Shown one piece after another: positions 7,481-16,942 of a DNA stretch of 64,000 nt (position 1 is its first letter; each line of letters starts with the position of its first letter). Position numbers and translations under genes: made by a program. Origin of the DNA: an uncultured SAR86 cluster bacterium (lineage in GTDB: Bacteria; Pseudomonadota; Gammaproteobacteria; Magnimaribacterales; Magnimaribacteraceae). The notes under the pieces were generated by a model. It searched no databases and had not been told where the DNA came from. It saw nothing but the letters and a program-made list of their open reading frames with translations. The DNA lies in NCBI GenBank assembly GCA_902606175.1, contig CACLEZ010000007.1, forward strand, positions 28,012 to 92,011, in the 5' to 3' direction.

Positions 7481-8222
7481 ATTGGTATCTAAAGAAATCT
7501 ATCCACCAATTTGTCACTTCAAGATAATTGGATTGTTCATTTAACAAACTATACTCTGCGGATTGAAAACTTTCTTCTCCGAGAAGATCTCTTCTCTTAC
7601 AAACGACGTCATAAGCATACTCATTTGTGAATTCAGGATGTCCTTGTATAGACATTATATGATCACCTATAAAATACATCGCATTAGGAACAGAGTCGTT
7701 AGATGCTACTAAAGTCGTTCCCTCAGGAAGATTAATAACTTGATCTTGATGCGAGTGGATCAGTTTTATGTCTGTATTTGGATTTTCAAGCCAAGGAAAA
7801 TGATTATGAAATGTATATTCTTGAATTCCTAATACCCACCCTACTTCAGCTTTCTTAACCTCTCCACCAAGAGCTTTTGCTATGAGTTGATGACCAAAGC
7901 AAACACCCAGTAAAGATTTCTTCTTATCATTGAGGAGACAAATAAAACTTTCCAAGTCTCTAATCCATTTAACATCGTCATAAACGCTCAATTTAGAGCC
8001 CGTTATCAAATATCCATTGCACTCATCCATATCCTGAGGATATTTATCTTCAGTAACATCATAAATCTTAAGTCTTATATTAGGATCTGCTTCAGAGAAT
8101 ATTTTGTTATAAAAGTCATTTTGATCTCCATGCTTCACCTGAAGATCTTCTAAAACATGATCTGTCAAAAGTATTCCTATTGTTAATTCACTCACTGCTA
8201 TGAATCTTAACTTATAAAACAT
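7467..8222 (-). CDS. Class I glutamine amidotransferase-like protein
   Basis: The 251-residue protein has the class I GATase nucleophile elbow LLGVCFGHQLIAKALGG and the catalytic His in IQGHPEF, followed by the glutamate context. It resembles stand-alone GMP-synthase-type amidotransferases that act on glutamine or gamma-glutamyl compounds. The annotated start (8222) has no strong ribosome site; a GTG at 8195 (SELTIGILL...) is a good alternative. It is divergent from the crotonase at 8275 and overlaps the TauD-family gene tail-to-tail. Confidence 0.8.
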   Translation of the reverse strand: MFYKLRFIAVSELTIGILLTDHVLEDLQVKHGDQNDFYNKIFSEADPNIRLKIYDVTEDKYPQDMDECNGYLITGSKLSVYDDVKWIRDLESFICLLNDKKKSLLGVCFGHQLIAKALGGEVKKAEVGWVLGIQEYTFHNHFPWLENPNTDIKLIHSHQDQVINLPEGTTLVASNDSVPNAMYFIGDHIMSIQGHPEFTNEYAYDVVCKRRDLLGEESFQSAEYSLLNEQSNYLEVTNWWIDFFRYQFKVQ

Positions 8223-8274
8223 GACTGATCATTCAATGCCTGATATTCTTTATCAAAAACTTAAGGGAGATATT

Positions 8275-9063
8275 ATGAAAACTGATTACGAATTTCTTAC
8301 AACGGAAGTAAACGGACATATTCTAGAAGTCACAATAAATAGACCTGACGTAATGAATTCATTACATCCTCCTTCTCATAGAGAGTTCGATGAGGTGTGG
8401 AGTGAATTTACAAATGATGAAGACCTTTGGGTAGGTATTATTACAGGTGCTGGTGATAGAGCATTTTCAGCTGGTAATGACTTAAAGTATCAAGCCTCTG
8501 GTGGCGATAGGTCTGGAATGCCAGAAACTGGTTTTGCGGGTCTAACCAGTCGTTTTAATTTAAATAAACCAATAATTGCCGCAGTAAATGGTGTTGCTAT
8601 GGGAGGAGGAATGGAAATTGCTCTTGCATGTGATCTCATTATTGCTTCTTCTAATGCAAGGTTTGCTCTACCAGAACCAAAAGTCGGATTAGCTGCTCTT
8701 GCTGGTGGTATGCAAAGGTTACCCAGACAAATAGGAATGAAAAATGCTATGGGAATGATGCTTACCGGTAGACATGTTGAAGCTGCGGAAGCGAAAGAGC
8801 TTGGTATCGTAAATGAAGTTGTTGAGTCTCAAGCTGATTTGATGGATAGAGCAAGAGACTGGGCAAAACAAATAGAAGCTTGTTCACCAATGTCTATTAG
8901 AGCAACAAAACAAGTTGCTTATGAAAGCCTAAACGATGCAAGTTTGGAGAACTCAATGAAAGGCCAATATACTGCTGTGCACGATTTATTCACGAGCGAA
9001 GACTTCATTGAAGGTCCGGTAGCATTTGCCGAAAAACGTGCTCCTAACTGGAAAGGCAAATAA
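8275..9063 (+). CDS. Enoyl-CoA hydratase/isomerase family protein (crotonase fold)
   Basis: The start is moved to ATG 8275, preceded by AAGGGAGA, giving 262 residues. Crotonase landmarks are the two oxyanion-hole segments AFSAGNDLKY and AVNGVAMGGGMEIALACD, and LPEPKVGLAALAGGMQRLP. The glutamate in PEPKVGL matches the first catalytic Glu of enoyl-CoA hydratase. The second, normally in an AMEMMLTG-like segment, reads AMGMMLTG here (Gly). It may be a dehydratase or isomerase of CaiD type rather than a classic hydratase. Substrate unknown. Confidence 0.85.
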   Translation: MKTDYEFLTTEVNGHILEVTINRPDVMNSLHPPSHREFDEVWSEFTNDEDLWVGIITGAGDRAFSAGNDLKYQASGGDRSGMPETGFAGLTSRFNLNKPIIAAVNGVAMGGGMEIALACDLIIASSNARFALPEPKVGLAALAGGMQRLPRQIGMKNAMGMMLTGRHVEAAEAKELGIVNEVVESQADLMDRARDWAKQIEACSPMSIRATKQVAYESLNDASLENSMKGQYTAVHDLFTSEDFIEGPVAFAEKRAPNWKGK

Positions 9064-9069
9064 GTTTTA

Positions 9070-9111
9070 TCCTCATCAATATTTTTTATAATCAACGAAT
9101 ATTGGTGAGGA
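9070..9111. terminator. Tail-to-tail hairpin, candidate bidirectional terminator
   Basis: TCCTCATCAATATT (9070-9083) pairs with AATATTGGTGAGGA (9098-9111) over 14 positions with one G:T/mismatch and a 14 nt loop. It lies between the crotonase stop and the last codons of the convergent DUF3604 gene. The convergent location suits a bidirectional terminator, but there is no strong U-tract in either direction and part of the arm codes for the DUF3604 C-terminus. Confidence 0.4.
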
Positions 9112-11298
9112 CCAGGCTCTCTCTTGTTCTTCAGAGAGACAATCATCTTCGTATGGCGTAAGCATTGAACTACCACTGCAAATATTCACAGATTTGCAGT
9201 TGCCGAACTCATCGTATTCGCATCTAAGATTACCTGCATTGATAATTTTAGAAGTTTCTTCAATTGCTTTTACATAATAAACAACATCTCTTTCGGACTG
9301 AACAAATTCATTATCAACAAATGTAAATTCACATGACTCGCTATCATTACATTTATGAACTTTCCACGGATCTTGAATAAGGTCTGATACCTCTTCGTTT
9401 TCGTTTAATTGAGAAAGAATCCTTACAACTTCTATTCGATCTATCTTCTTTCTTTGATCTGAAGGGTTGTAGCATTCATTTCTGCACAGATCAGTGATCC
9501 TTTCTTTGCCGAGCGAACTAATTGCATATTCTGGACAACCTGGTTTTTGCTTGAATGATCCAACTGCTCTAACGATAAATCTTGGATTAGTTTTCATTTT
9601 TGTTTCAGAGCCCATAGGAATAATACCCTCACCAGAGTTTAATAAATCAAACCACAATAAAATTCGAGTTCCGCTCGTCGCATAAACTTCTTTTGTTTTA
9701 AGTGAGTTCCATATTGATTCTCTAGATTTATCTTGGGAGTGTGTAGCTACTAAACCACCGGTATAGAAAAAAGATGAAGTTCTCTCCATCTCAATTGGTC
9801 CAGGTGGTAGAGTTTGTCTAGTCCAATTTCTTCTTATTGACTCTCCATAGGGACCATCACCTTCTCTAAAACCTAAAAGGTATCCAGTTGGATCAGCAGG
9901 ACCAGCGGCTTCCGTCATTTCCCGTCGATTTATTTCTTTGTATCCAGTTCCAGGTCTAGCATTATGATTGTCCCCTGAGGCAACCAAACCAAATCTAAAC
10001 TTACTTACTCGGTCGTCTTTATTAAAATTTTGTAAGGCCAATAGATATTGTATTGAACCTTTTGGTTTATGACTAAAAGGAGGCAGAAAACAATCTTGGC
10101 ATTGATTTGAATCCAACCATTCAGAAGGATCTTCTCCTACTATGACAGACTGACCTGCAAAGCTCTCCAAAGCATAATTTAACTTTGCTTCCTCCGAGCG
10201 TTTTTTACATATTCGTGCTGATTCTCCTTCTGCTTCACATCTTTCTTTTATTATTTGTCCAGCTTGCCAGCAACCTGGAGTAAAACTCATTGTTGGATCT
10301 GGGCAAGAAACATTTCCACTACTATCAAAAGTTACGCTTCTCCATGACCTATACTCTTCTGTATTTCCATGACCAGAATAAATTTCAATAAGATTTTGTA
10401 AATTTGGGTCATGAAAGTCGTCATTTAATTGATCTTTCCAATCCGATTCATCAGGTGTATACGTTCCCCAAGATGTACCGTGGGGAATGACGATGACTTC
10501 ATGTCCCCAATCATTGAGTTTATCAAATAAGATTCCCGGATCTTTGGCATATTCCTTACAATTCAGAGGTAAGTCTCTGACTGGAACATCACTGGGACAT
10601 GGTACCGTTTGACCGTCTTTTATAAATCTCATTAGGTCATGTATTCTGGTATCTAATGAACGCATGCCCGATAGTCCTAATCTTACCGACTGTGGCATAT
10701 CCATAAAACCACCAGAAGTTGATGATATTGGCCTTGCAGGAATCTCATCATCGAAAAGGCTCTTCAAAATTACATTCCGATGTCCATAATGCGATATACC
10801 AAAGCCCTCATTTTGTGACCATTCCCATCCTAAAAAAGCTATGGTGTCTGGAGATTCACTATCGCCAGAAATTAAATTACATTGTCGGACTGCATCTTTA
10901 GTTTCTTGCCAATCTATGTGAGTTAAATCTTCAGCATGATCTGTATTCGCATAGAAATCTAGACTAGAGCAAAACCTTGCAAAATCGCATGCATCAGATG
11001 GAGGCATAGAACCTTCACCTGACAGCATGGGTAGACTTAAAAGAAAAGCATCAGACGAATAGGTTGTGTGAACATGTAAATCACCAAACAATATTACCTT
11101 TTCATTATTAATATTTAGATCACCTTTAGCTTCTAATTGATTTTGAGCCTTATCAATTAAGAAATCTGGAGATTGAGGACTAGTATTGATTGGTCTATTC
11201 GTTTCATAGGTTCCAAGAAGACCTTCTGAAATTAGGTAAACAAAAAATGAAAATATAAGAAAGAGAAATAAAACGAAGTAAATAGCTTTTCTTATCAT
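9076..11298 (-). CDS. DUF3604 domain protein, membrane-anchored or exported
   Basis: The 740-residue protein begins with a strongly hydrophobic segment (residues 5-27, YFVLFLFLIFSFFVYLI), a signal anchor or uncleaved signal. The DUF3604 metal-binding start is FGDLHVHTTYSSDA near residue 71, followed by DFYANTDHAED. Later come a DNHNARPGTGYKE motif and a cysteine-rich tail (CPEYAISS, CRNECYNPSD). The HxH plus later His/Asp pattern resembles PHP-type metal phosphoesterases. DUF3604 proteins have no firmly established reaction that I can name. A paralog lies at the right edge (62845-64000), sharing the same order of C-terminal motifs. Confidence 0.85.
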   Translation of the reverse strand: MIRKAIYFVLFLFLIFSFFVYLISEGLLGTYETNRPINTSPQSPDFLIDKAQNQLEAKGDLNINNEKVILFGDLHVHTTYSSDAFLLSLPMLSGEGSMPPSDACDFARFCSSLDFYANTDHAEDLTHIDWQETKDAVRQCNLISGDSESPDTIAFLGWEWSQNEGFGISHYGHRNVILKSLFDDEIPARPISSTSGGFMDMPQSVRLGLSGMRSLDTRIHDLMRFIKDGQTVPCPSDVPVRDLPLNCKEYAKDPGILFDKLNDWGHEVIVIPHGTSWGTYTPDESDWKDQLNDDFHDPNLQNLIEIYSGHGNTEEYRSWRSVTFDSSGNVSCPDPTMSFTPGCWQAGQIIKERCEAEGESARICKKRSEEAKLNYALESFAGQSVIVGEDPSEWLDSNQCQDCFLPPFSHKPKGSIQYLLALQNFNKDDRVSKFRFGLVASGDNHNARPGTGYKEINRREMTEAAGPADPTGYLLGFREGDGPYGESIRRNWTRQTLPPGPIEMERTSSFFYTGGLVATHSQDKSRESIWNSLKTKEVYATSGTRILLWFDLLNSGEGIIPMGSETKMKTNPRFIVRAVGSFKQKPGCPEYAISSLGKERITDLCRNECYNPSDQRKKIDRIEVVRILSQLNENEEVSDLIQDPWKVHKCNDSESCEFTFVDNEFVQSERDVVYYVKAIEETSKIINAGNLRCEYDEFGNCKSVNICSGSSMLTPYEDDCLSEEQERAWSSPIFVDYKKY

Positions 11299-11389
11299 TG
11301 AAGTATTCTATCAAACGAAATGATTAATTTATCTATAGTAATTTTGACTAATTAATTCTAAAGTATTCCCTTCTTAAATAGGGAGAGTT

Positions 11390-12154
11390 ATGTTTGATTT
11401 AACAGGAAAAACAGCAATTATTACTGGTTCATCCAAAGGAATAGGTAAATCAATTGCTATGCAGATGGCACTGCACGGTGCCAAAGTTGTCGTATCAAGT
11501 AGAAAAGCAGATGCTTGTCAGATTGTTGCTAATGAAATTAATGAAGCTTGTTCAGATTCTGAAGGTGGAGCAATAGTTATACCTTGTAACATATCGGACA
11601 AAGCAGCTTTGCAGATGCTTGTAGATGAGACGAGATTGCAACTGGGGAAAATTGATATCTTAGTTTGTAACGCAGCGTCTAATCCTTTTTTTGGTTCAAT
11701 GATGGATATTCCAGAAGATGCTTTCGATAAAGTAATGAACAACAATATTAAAAGTAATCATTTGTTATGTCAGATGGTCATACCTGAGATGACCGAGAGA
11801 AAAGATGGAAGCATAATAATTGTTTCTTCTATTGGTGGACTTAAATCTAGTACAGTCATAGGAACTTACAATATTTCAAAAGCAGCAGACATCATGCTAG
11901 TGAAAAATCTTGCTGCTGAATTTGGTCCACAAAATGTCAGAACTAATGCTATAGCTCCGGGACTATTTAAAACAGATTTTGCTAGAGCACTTTGGGAAAA
12001 TCCTGAAATTCTCAAACAATCAACAGCAACTTGTCCCCTCAGAAGGATTGGTGAACCAGACGAAATTGGAGGAGCGGCGGTTTTTCTAGCATCCGATGCC
12101 GGAACATTTGTTAATGGTCACACCCTTGTCATAGACGGCGGGTCGACAGCCTAA
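11390..12154 (+). CDS. Short-chain dehydrogenase/reductase (SDR)
   Basis: The 254-residue classical SDR has the cofactor motif TGSSKGIGKS at residues 12-21, NAAS near 93, the catalytic YNISK motif (Tyr-x-x-x-Lys) and the C-terminal FVNGHTLVIDGG. The ATG follows GGGAGAG. It opens a co-directional run in which the next gene begins 12 bp later. The overall sequence looks like dehydrogenase/reductase family 4-like SDRs acting on alcohols, ketones or acyl-CoA derivatives. No precise substrate can be assigned. TTGACT at 11344 is -35-like, without a convincing -10. Confidence 0.87.
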   Translation: MFDLTGKTAIITGSSKGIGKSIAMQMALHGAKVVVSSRKADACQIVANEINEACSDSEGGAIVIPCNISDKAALQMLVDETRLQLGKIDILVCNAASNPFFGSMMDIPEDAFDKVMNNNIKSNHLLCQMVIPEMTERKDGSIIIVSSIGGLKSSTVIGTYNISKAADIMLVKNLAAEFGPQNVRTNAIAPGLFKTDFARALWENPEILKQSTATCPLRRIGEPDEIGGAAVFLASDAGTFVNGHTLVIDGGSTA

Positions 12155-12166
12155 AAGGAGAAGAAT

Positions 12167-12985
12167 ATGAATAATGCGGTTCTTTATGAAGTAAAAGATG
12201 GTGTGGCGACAGTTACCTTAAACAGACCTGAAAGACTCAATGCTGTGAATGATGAGATCAGGGCAGGACTAAGAGAGAAATTGGATGACGCTGCGAAAGA
12301 TTCTGATGTAAAAGTGATTATTGTCACTGGTGCAGGAAGAGGTTTTTGTGCAGGAGCAGATATGGATGGACTTGCAGCTACAAGTCAAGGTGAGTCGCAA
12401 GGCTCTCAAGTCGAAGCAGAAGAACGAGAGTATGCGGCAAATGAAGTAAAGGGCTTTGATGGAGGATTTAGTTATTTTCCGACAGTCCCTAAGCCAATTA
12501 TTGCAGCTATAAATGGACCTACTGCAGGAGTAGGTTTCATTATGGCACTTTATGCAGATATAAGATTTGCTAAAGAAGGTGCTGTTTTTTCCAGTGCATT
12601 TTCTAAAAGAGGACTTATAGCTGAATGGGGTGTTGGATGGATTCTTCCTAGACTCGTAGGTATTGCTAGAGCAAATGATATTTTGTTTTCTTCAAGAAAG
12701 TTTACTGCTGAAGAGGCTGAAAATATGGGTATAGTTAATCAAACCTTTTCTGAAGATGAATTCGATAGCGAAGTTTTTAATTATGCAGCTGATCTAGCAA
12801 AAAATGTTTCCCCACGATCACTTCGAATTATGAAGCAGCAAATTTATAACGCTCAGGGAGAAACAATTCAAGAGAATCTAGATAGTTCAATGCAAGCAAT
12901 GCTTGATAGTTTTAAGTCTGAGGATTTCAAAGAAGGTGTTTCACATTTTGTAGAAAAAAGAGAAGCAAAATTTACAGGGAAATAA
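12167..12985 (+). CDS. Enoyl-CoA hydratase/isomerase family protein
   Basis: The 272-residue crotonase has oxyanion-hole segments GRGFCAGADMDG and AINGPTAGVGFIMALYADI, and the C-terminal FKEGVSHFVEKREAKF typical of the family. In the catalytic region it reads SKRGLIAEWGVGWILPRLVG, so the usual PE-x-x-x-G glutamate is absent. This subfamily includes isomerases and ring-metabolism crotonases. It sits between an SDR and an acyl-CoA synthetase, so it probably acts on the CoA ester made by the latter. Confidence 0.87.
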   Translation: MNNAVLYEVKDGVATVTLNRPERLNAVNDEIRAGLREKLDDAAKDSDVKVIIVTGAGRGFCAGADMDGLAATSQGESQGSQVEAEEREYAANEVKGFDGGFSYFPTVPKPIIAAINGPTAGVGFIMALYADIRFAKEGAVFSSAFSKRGLIAEWGVGWILPRLVGIARANDILFSSRKFTAEEAENMGIVNQTFSEDEFDSEVFNYAADLAKNVSPRSLRIMKQQIYNAQGETIQENLDSSMQAMLDSFKSEDFKEGVSHFVEKREAKFTGK

Positions 12986-12989
12986 AATC

Positions 12990-14708
12990 ATGGATATAAA
13001 GGAATTTATTAAAATAGAAGGCAGAGAAAGTTTAACTAAAGAATTTACAAAAGAAGGTTTGTTCGAACTTAAAGAAGAAACCATTAGAGGTAACAAATAT
13101 CATGTATTTGCTAACTTACCTCAAACATTAAGAGATTATTTTCAATTTCCACTAATACATGGAGAGTGGGATTTTTTGGCGTATGAGGATGAAACATACA
13201 GCTACCAAGAGGTTCTAAATACTGCTGCCGGACTAGCACATACCCTTATGGATAAATACGGTATACAAAAAGGAGATAAGGTTGCTTTTTCTATGAGAAA
13301 TTATCCAGAATGGATATACAGCTATATTGCTGTTACCTCAATCGGAGCTGTAGCAGTTCCCTTAAACTCATGGTGGCAAGGTGAGGAACTTGATTATGGT
13401 TTAACCCATAGTGAATCATCAATATTCATAGCTGATGAAGAGAGACTTCAAAGATTAGAAGGTCATGTGGAAGAGATGCCTCGTATAGCAGTGCGTTGTG
13501 ACGCAAGTAAATTTACAAATACAGCAGCTTTTGATGATGTTGTATCGCCAATGGATGCTTTTCCTGAGGTTGAAATTGATCCTGAAGATGATGCAAGTAT
13601 TATGTATACATCTGGCAGTACAGGTTATCCAAAAGGTGTAGTTTCTACTCACAGAGCAGTAGTATCTGCTCCAATTACCTGGGCGCTTATGGGTCAACTA
13701 GCTACGCAAATTGAAGTTGATGGGGAGCCTTTGCCGTCTCCAATTTCTGGTGAAAATCCTTGCACAATTGCTGCAGTACCCTTATTTCATGTAACAGGTT
13801 CTCATGCTGTCTTTTTATTGTCTTTGGTAACAGCGAGAAAGATTGTTTTTATGTATAAATGGGATGCTGTAGAAGCTTTACGTCTTATTGAAAAACATAA
13901 AGTGACTGATATGACAGGCGTACCAACTATGTCAGCAGAAGTTCTACAGGCACATAAAGATAATCCGGAAATAGACATTTCGAGCCTAAAAGGGTTAGGT
14001 TCTGGAGGAGCAGCAAGACCTCCTGAACAAATTAAAGCTCAAGAGAAAGAACATCCAGATAAAGTTGCTACCGTAGGCTATGGACTTACTGAAACTAATG
14101 CTCATGCGACGAATGCTAGTGGAATGACTTTGTATGAGAGACCAAGTACTGCTGGCTACCCTACTCCTTTTTTAAATCTCATAAAAATTATGGACGAAGA
14201 AGGTAATAAGCTGGGACCCAATGAACTTGGAGAAGTGGCGATTAAATCGACATGTAATTTTAGATGTTACCTTAAGAATGAAGAAGCGACTAATGAAGTT
14301 TTAGACAGTGAAGGTTGGTTTAGAAGTGGTGATGTAGGCATTATTGATGAAGATGGATTCCTCTATATTAAAGACAGAATCAAAGATATCGTCATAAGAG
14401 GTGGAGAAAACATAGCTTGTTTAGAGATAGAAGCTGCAATCTATGAGCATCCTTCTGTTAGAGAAGCATCCGTCTTTGGTATTCCAGATGAAAGATTAGG
14501 TGAAAAACTAGCAACAAGAATATCTCTTAATCCTGGTGCTGAACTTTCAGAAGAAGATCTTTCATCATTTTTAGCAGCAAAAATAGCTAAATTTAAGATA
14601 CCTGAATATACGTGGTTTCAAGCCGAGGAATTACCAAAAGTAGCAGCTGGAAAAATTGCAAAAAAACAAATGCGAGAAGATGCCATAAAAGAATTGGGAC
14701 TAGATTAA
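12990..14708 (+). CDS. AMP-forming acyl-CoA synthetase (ANL superfamily)
   Basis: The 572-residue adenylating enzyme has the phosphate-binding loop MYTSGSTGYPKGV near residue 206, the YGLTETNAHAT substrate/adenylate motif, and the hinge GWFRSGDVGIIDEDGFLYIKDRIKD. The C-terminal catalytic lysine lies in AAGKIAKKQMRED. It activates a carboxylic acid with ATP and CoA. The start is ATG 12990, 4 bp after the crotonase. The next SDR start overlaps its stop by one base (TAATG). The acid could be a fatty, aromatic or isoprenoid acid; the sequence does not tell. Confidence 0.92.
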   Translation: MDIKEFIKIEGRESLTKEFTKEGLFELKEETIRGNKYHVFANLPQTLRDYFQFPLIHGEWDFLAYEDETYSYQEVLNTAAGLAHTLMDKYGIQKGDKVAFSMRNYPEWIYSYIAVTSIGAVAVPLNSWWQGEELDYGLTHSESSIFIADEERLQRLEGHVEEMPRIAVRCDASKFTNTAAFDDVVSPMDAFPEVEIDPEDDASIMYTSGSTGYPKGVVSTHRAVVSAPITWALMGQLATQIEVDGEPLPSPISGENPCTIAAVPLFHVTGSHAVFLLSLVTARKIVFMYKWDAVEALRLIEKHKVTDMTGVPTMSAEVLQAHKDNPEIDISSLKGLGSGGAARPPEQIKAQEKEHPDKVATVGYGLTETNAHATNASGMTLYERPSTAGYPTPFLNLIKIMDEEGNKLGPNELGEVAIKSTCNFRCYLKNEEATNEVLDSEGWFRSGDVGIIDEDGFLYIKDRIKDIVIRGGENIACLEIEAAIYEHPSVREASVFGIPDERLGEKLATRISLNPGAELSEEDLSSFLAAKIAKFKIPEYTWFQAEELPKVAAGKIAKKQMREDAIKELGLD

Positions 14709-15490
14709 TGCAAATACAAGATAAAAGAGTTGTGGTCACAGGGGCTGCCAGCGGAATAGGCAAAGCCTTATGTGAAGCGTTTAATAAGGCAGGAGCTAAA
14801 TCAGTTGTTTGTGTTGATATGAACATTGAAGGCGCTACTGAAACTGCCAATGATATCAATGGTTTAGCGGTCCAAGCTAATGTTGGAAAAGAAGCAGACA
14901 TTATCAATGTAATAGATAAAGCAAATGAATATTCAGGTGGAATAGATATTTTTTGTTCTAATGCAGGGATTGGTGGAGTACATGGATTTTTTGAAGTAGA
15001 GACTAGCGATTGGCAAAATATCTGGGAAGTAAATGTACAATCTCATATCTTTGCAGCCAAGCATGTTCTGCCTCAAATGCTAGAGAGAGGTGAAGGATAT
15101 TTAATGAACACTTCATCTGCAGCAGGTTTACTTACTCAGATAGGTTCTGCAGGATATTCAGTAACTAAAGCAGCTGCAGTGAGTTTTGCGGAGTGGATAA
15201 AAATTACTTATGGAAATAAAGGAATTGGTGTCTCATGTCTTTGTCCTCAAGCTGTAAGAACAGCCATGACAGCTCAAGGTGCTGGAGTAGCTGGAGTTGA
15301 TGGGATGATTGAAGCTGATGAGGCAGCTGCCGATGTACTTGATGCCATTGAAAATGAAAGATTTCTTGTGACTCCTCATGCTGAGGTCTTGGAATATGTA
15401 TCTAGAAAAGGAAATGATAGAGATCGCTGGATAACTGGCATGCAAAGACTTCAAGAAAGATTTGAAGACTGGAAACCAGGAGACAGTTAG
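14708..15490 (+). CDS. Short-chain dehydrogenase/reductase (SDR)
   Basis: The ORF track begins 96 bp too early, inside the acyl-CoA synthetase. The real start is ATG 14708, overlapping the previous stop. The 260-residue protein has GAASGIGKAL, DIFCSNAGIGG (NAG motif), and Tyr-Lys in YSVTKAA. It belongs to SDRs that oxidise or reduce hydroxyl or keto groups. The C-terminus ends DRWITGMQRLQERFEDW, without the usual DGG motif. Its place after the ligase and crotonase suggests a beta-oxidation-like or side-chain-oxidation step. Confidence 0.87.
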   Translation: MQIQDKRVVVTGAASGIGKALCEAFNKAGAKSVVCVDMNIEGATETANDINGLAVQANVGKEADIINVIDKANEYSGGIDIFCSNAGIGGVHGFFEVETSDWQNIWEVNVQSHIFAAKHVLPQMLERGEGYLMNTSSAAGLLTQIGSAGYSVTKAAAVSFAEWIKITYGNKGIGVSCLCPQAVRTAMTAQGAGVAGVDGMIEADEAAADVLDAIENERFLVTPHAEVLEYVSRKGNDRDRWITGMQRLQERFEDWKPGDS

Positions 15491-15492
15491 TT

Positions 15493-16938
15493 TTGGATAT
15501 TCATCACTTACCTGCCTATGAATTGGCTAACAAAATAAAAAATAAAGAGATAAGTTCACTAGAGCTCACCCAACATTTCATAGATAGAATAGAGAAATAC
15601 GATGACAAGATAAATGCCGTTGTAGTAAGAACTTTTGAAGATGCTATAGAAGCTGCTAAAAAAGCAGACGAAGCTATTTCGAAGCAAGATTCTTTAGGTC
15701 CACTGCATGGCATACCGATGACTATAAAAGAGTCTTACAATATACAAGGACAATGCACGAGTTGGGGTATACCTGACTACAAAGGAAATATAGCCAAAGA
15801 AGATGGATTGGCTGTAAAGAGATTAAAAAAAGCGGGAGCTCATTTCTTAGGTAAAACTAATGTTCCTATGAATTTAGCTGACTTTCAAAGCTATAACGAT
15901 ATCTATGGAATTACAGGGAATCCTTGGGACCTGAAAAAGACTCCAGGAGGTTCATCAGGAGGAAGTGCTGCTGCACTCGCGGCTGGGTTTTGTTCATTGG
16001 AGGCTGGATCCGACATCGGTGGTTCCATAAGAAATCCTGCGCACTATTGCGGAGTTTTTGGACATAAGCCAAGTCACGGCATCATACCTTCATCAGGTCA
16101 TGAATTAATTCCTAATGTTCCTGAACCTGATCTATCGGTCTGTGGTCCTTTAGCTAGAAGTGCAAAAGACTTAGAAATAGCATTAGATGTAATGGTAGGC
16201 CCTATGGAAAGAAGATCTAAGGGATGGCAACTCAATCTAGCAGAATGTAATAAAACTTCTCTGAAAGATTTTAAAGTGGCTATTTGGAGTAATGATGAAT
16301 TGGCTCCAGTTTCAAAGGAAATAGCTCAAAGATGTGAAGAAGTCGGCAATAAACTAAATTCTGTTGGAACAACAGTATCCTTTGTAGCAAAACCTGAACA
16401 TGATTTCATGAAAGCTGAAATTAATTATCAATTACTTTTACAATCCGTCATGCAAAGCGGATTACCTGAAGATGAGTATCAAAAAATAGAAAAATTGGCT
16501 TCAAGTTTAGATAAAAATGATTTATCAGTAGACGCAATCTTAGCTAAAGGTACTGTGTTATCGCACAGAAATTGGATAAGACAGAACTATGCCAGAGAAC
16601 AAATCAAAATATCTTGGTCAAAGTTTTTTGAAGAATGGGATGTATTAATTTGTCCGCAGCTCGCCACAACCGCTATTGAGCACGATCACAGAAAAATCTC
16701 TGAAAGAACTGTCATGGTAGATAATCAAGAACAAAGATATTTTCAACAAATCTTCTGGCCAGGTCTTGCGGTAAATGCTCATTTACCAAGTACGGTTTTT
16801 CCAACAGGTCTATCAGGGGATGGTATGCCAATAGGTCTGCAAGTCATTGGTGGAGCTTATGAAGATAAGACAACAATTAAATTTGCTGAACTCTACGAAG
16901 AAGAATTCAAGGCCTTTGTCGTTCCTAATTTAGATTAA
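15493..16938 (+). CDS. Amidase signature (AS) family hydrolase
   Basis: The 481-residue cytoplasmic amidase shows the Ser-cisSer-Lys triad context: Lys in GIPMTIKESYN near residue 77, cis-Ser and signature GGSSGGSAAALAAG near 152-165, and nucleophile Ser in GSDIGGSIRNPAHYCG. It hydrolyses an amide (or ester) of unknown type. The start is TTG, 2 bp after the SDR. The haloalkane dehalogenase follows after 4 bp, so translation coupling and co-transcription are likely. Confidence 0.9.
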   Translation: MDIHHLPAYELANKIKNKEISSLELTQHFIDRIEKYDDKINAVVVRTFEDAIEAAKKADEAISKQDSLGPLHGIPMTIKESYNIQGQCTSWGIPDYKGNIAKEDGLAVKRLKKAGAHFLGKTNVPMNLADFQSYNDIYGITGNPWDLKKTPGGSSGGSAAALAAGFCSLEAGSDIGGSIRNPAHYCGVFGHKPSHGIIPSSGHELIPNVPEPDLSVCGPLARSAKDLEIALDVMVGPMERRSKGWQLNLAECNKTSLKDFKVAIWSNDELAPVSKEIAQRCEEVGNKLNSVGTTVSFVAKPEHDFMKAEINYQLLLQSVMQSGLPEDEYQKIEKLASSLDKNDLSVDAILAKGTVLSHRNWIRQNYAREQIKISWSKFFEEWDVLICPQLATTAIEHDHRKISERTVMVDNQEQRYFQQIFWPGLAVNAHLPSTVFPTGLSGDGMPIGLQVIGGAYEDKTTIKFAELYEEEFKAFVVPNLD

Positions 16939-16942
16939 CAAT

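Noticed and set aside
13455-13697. 80-aa Cys/His/Thr-rich ORF opposite the acyl-CoA synthetase
   Set aside because: Antisense shadow; the apparent Cys/His richness comes from codon complement, not a zinc protein.
14612-14707. Upstream extension of the SDR at 14708
   Set aside because: It overlaps the acyl-CoA synthetase C-terminus in another frame; the stop-start overlap at 14708 gives a proper SDR N-terminus.
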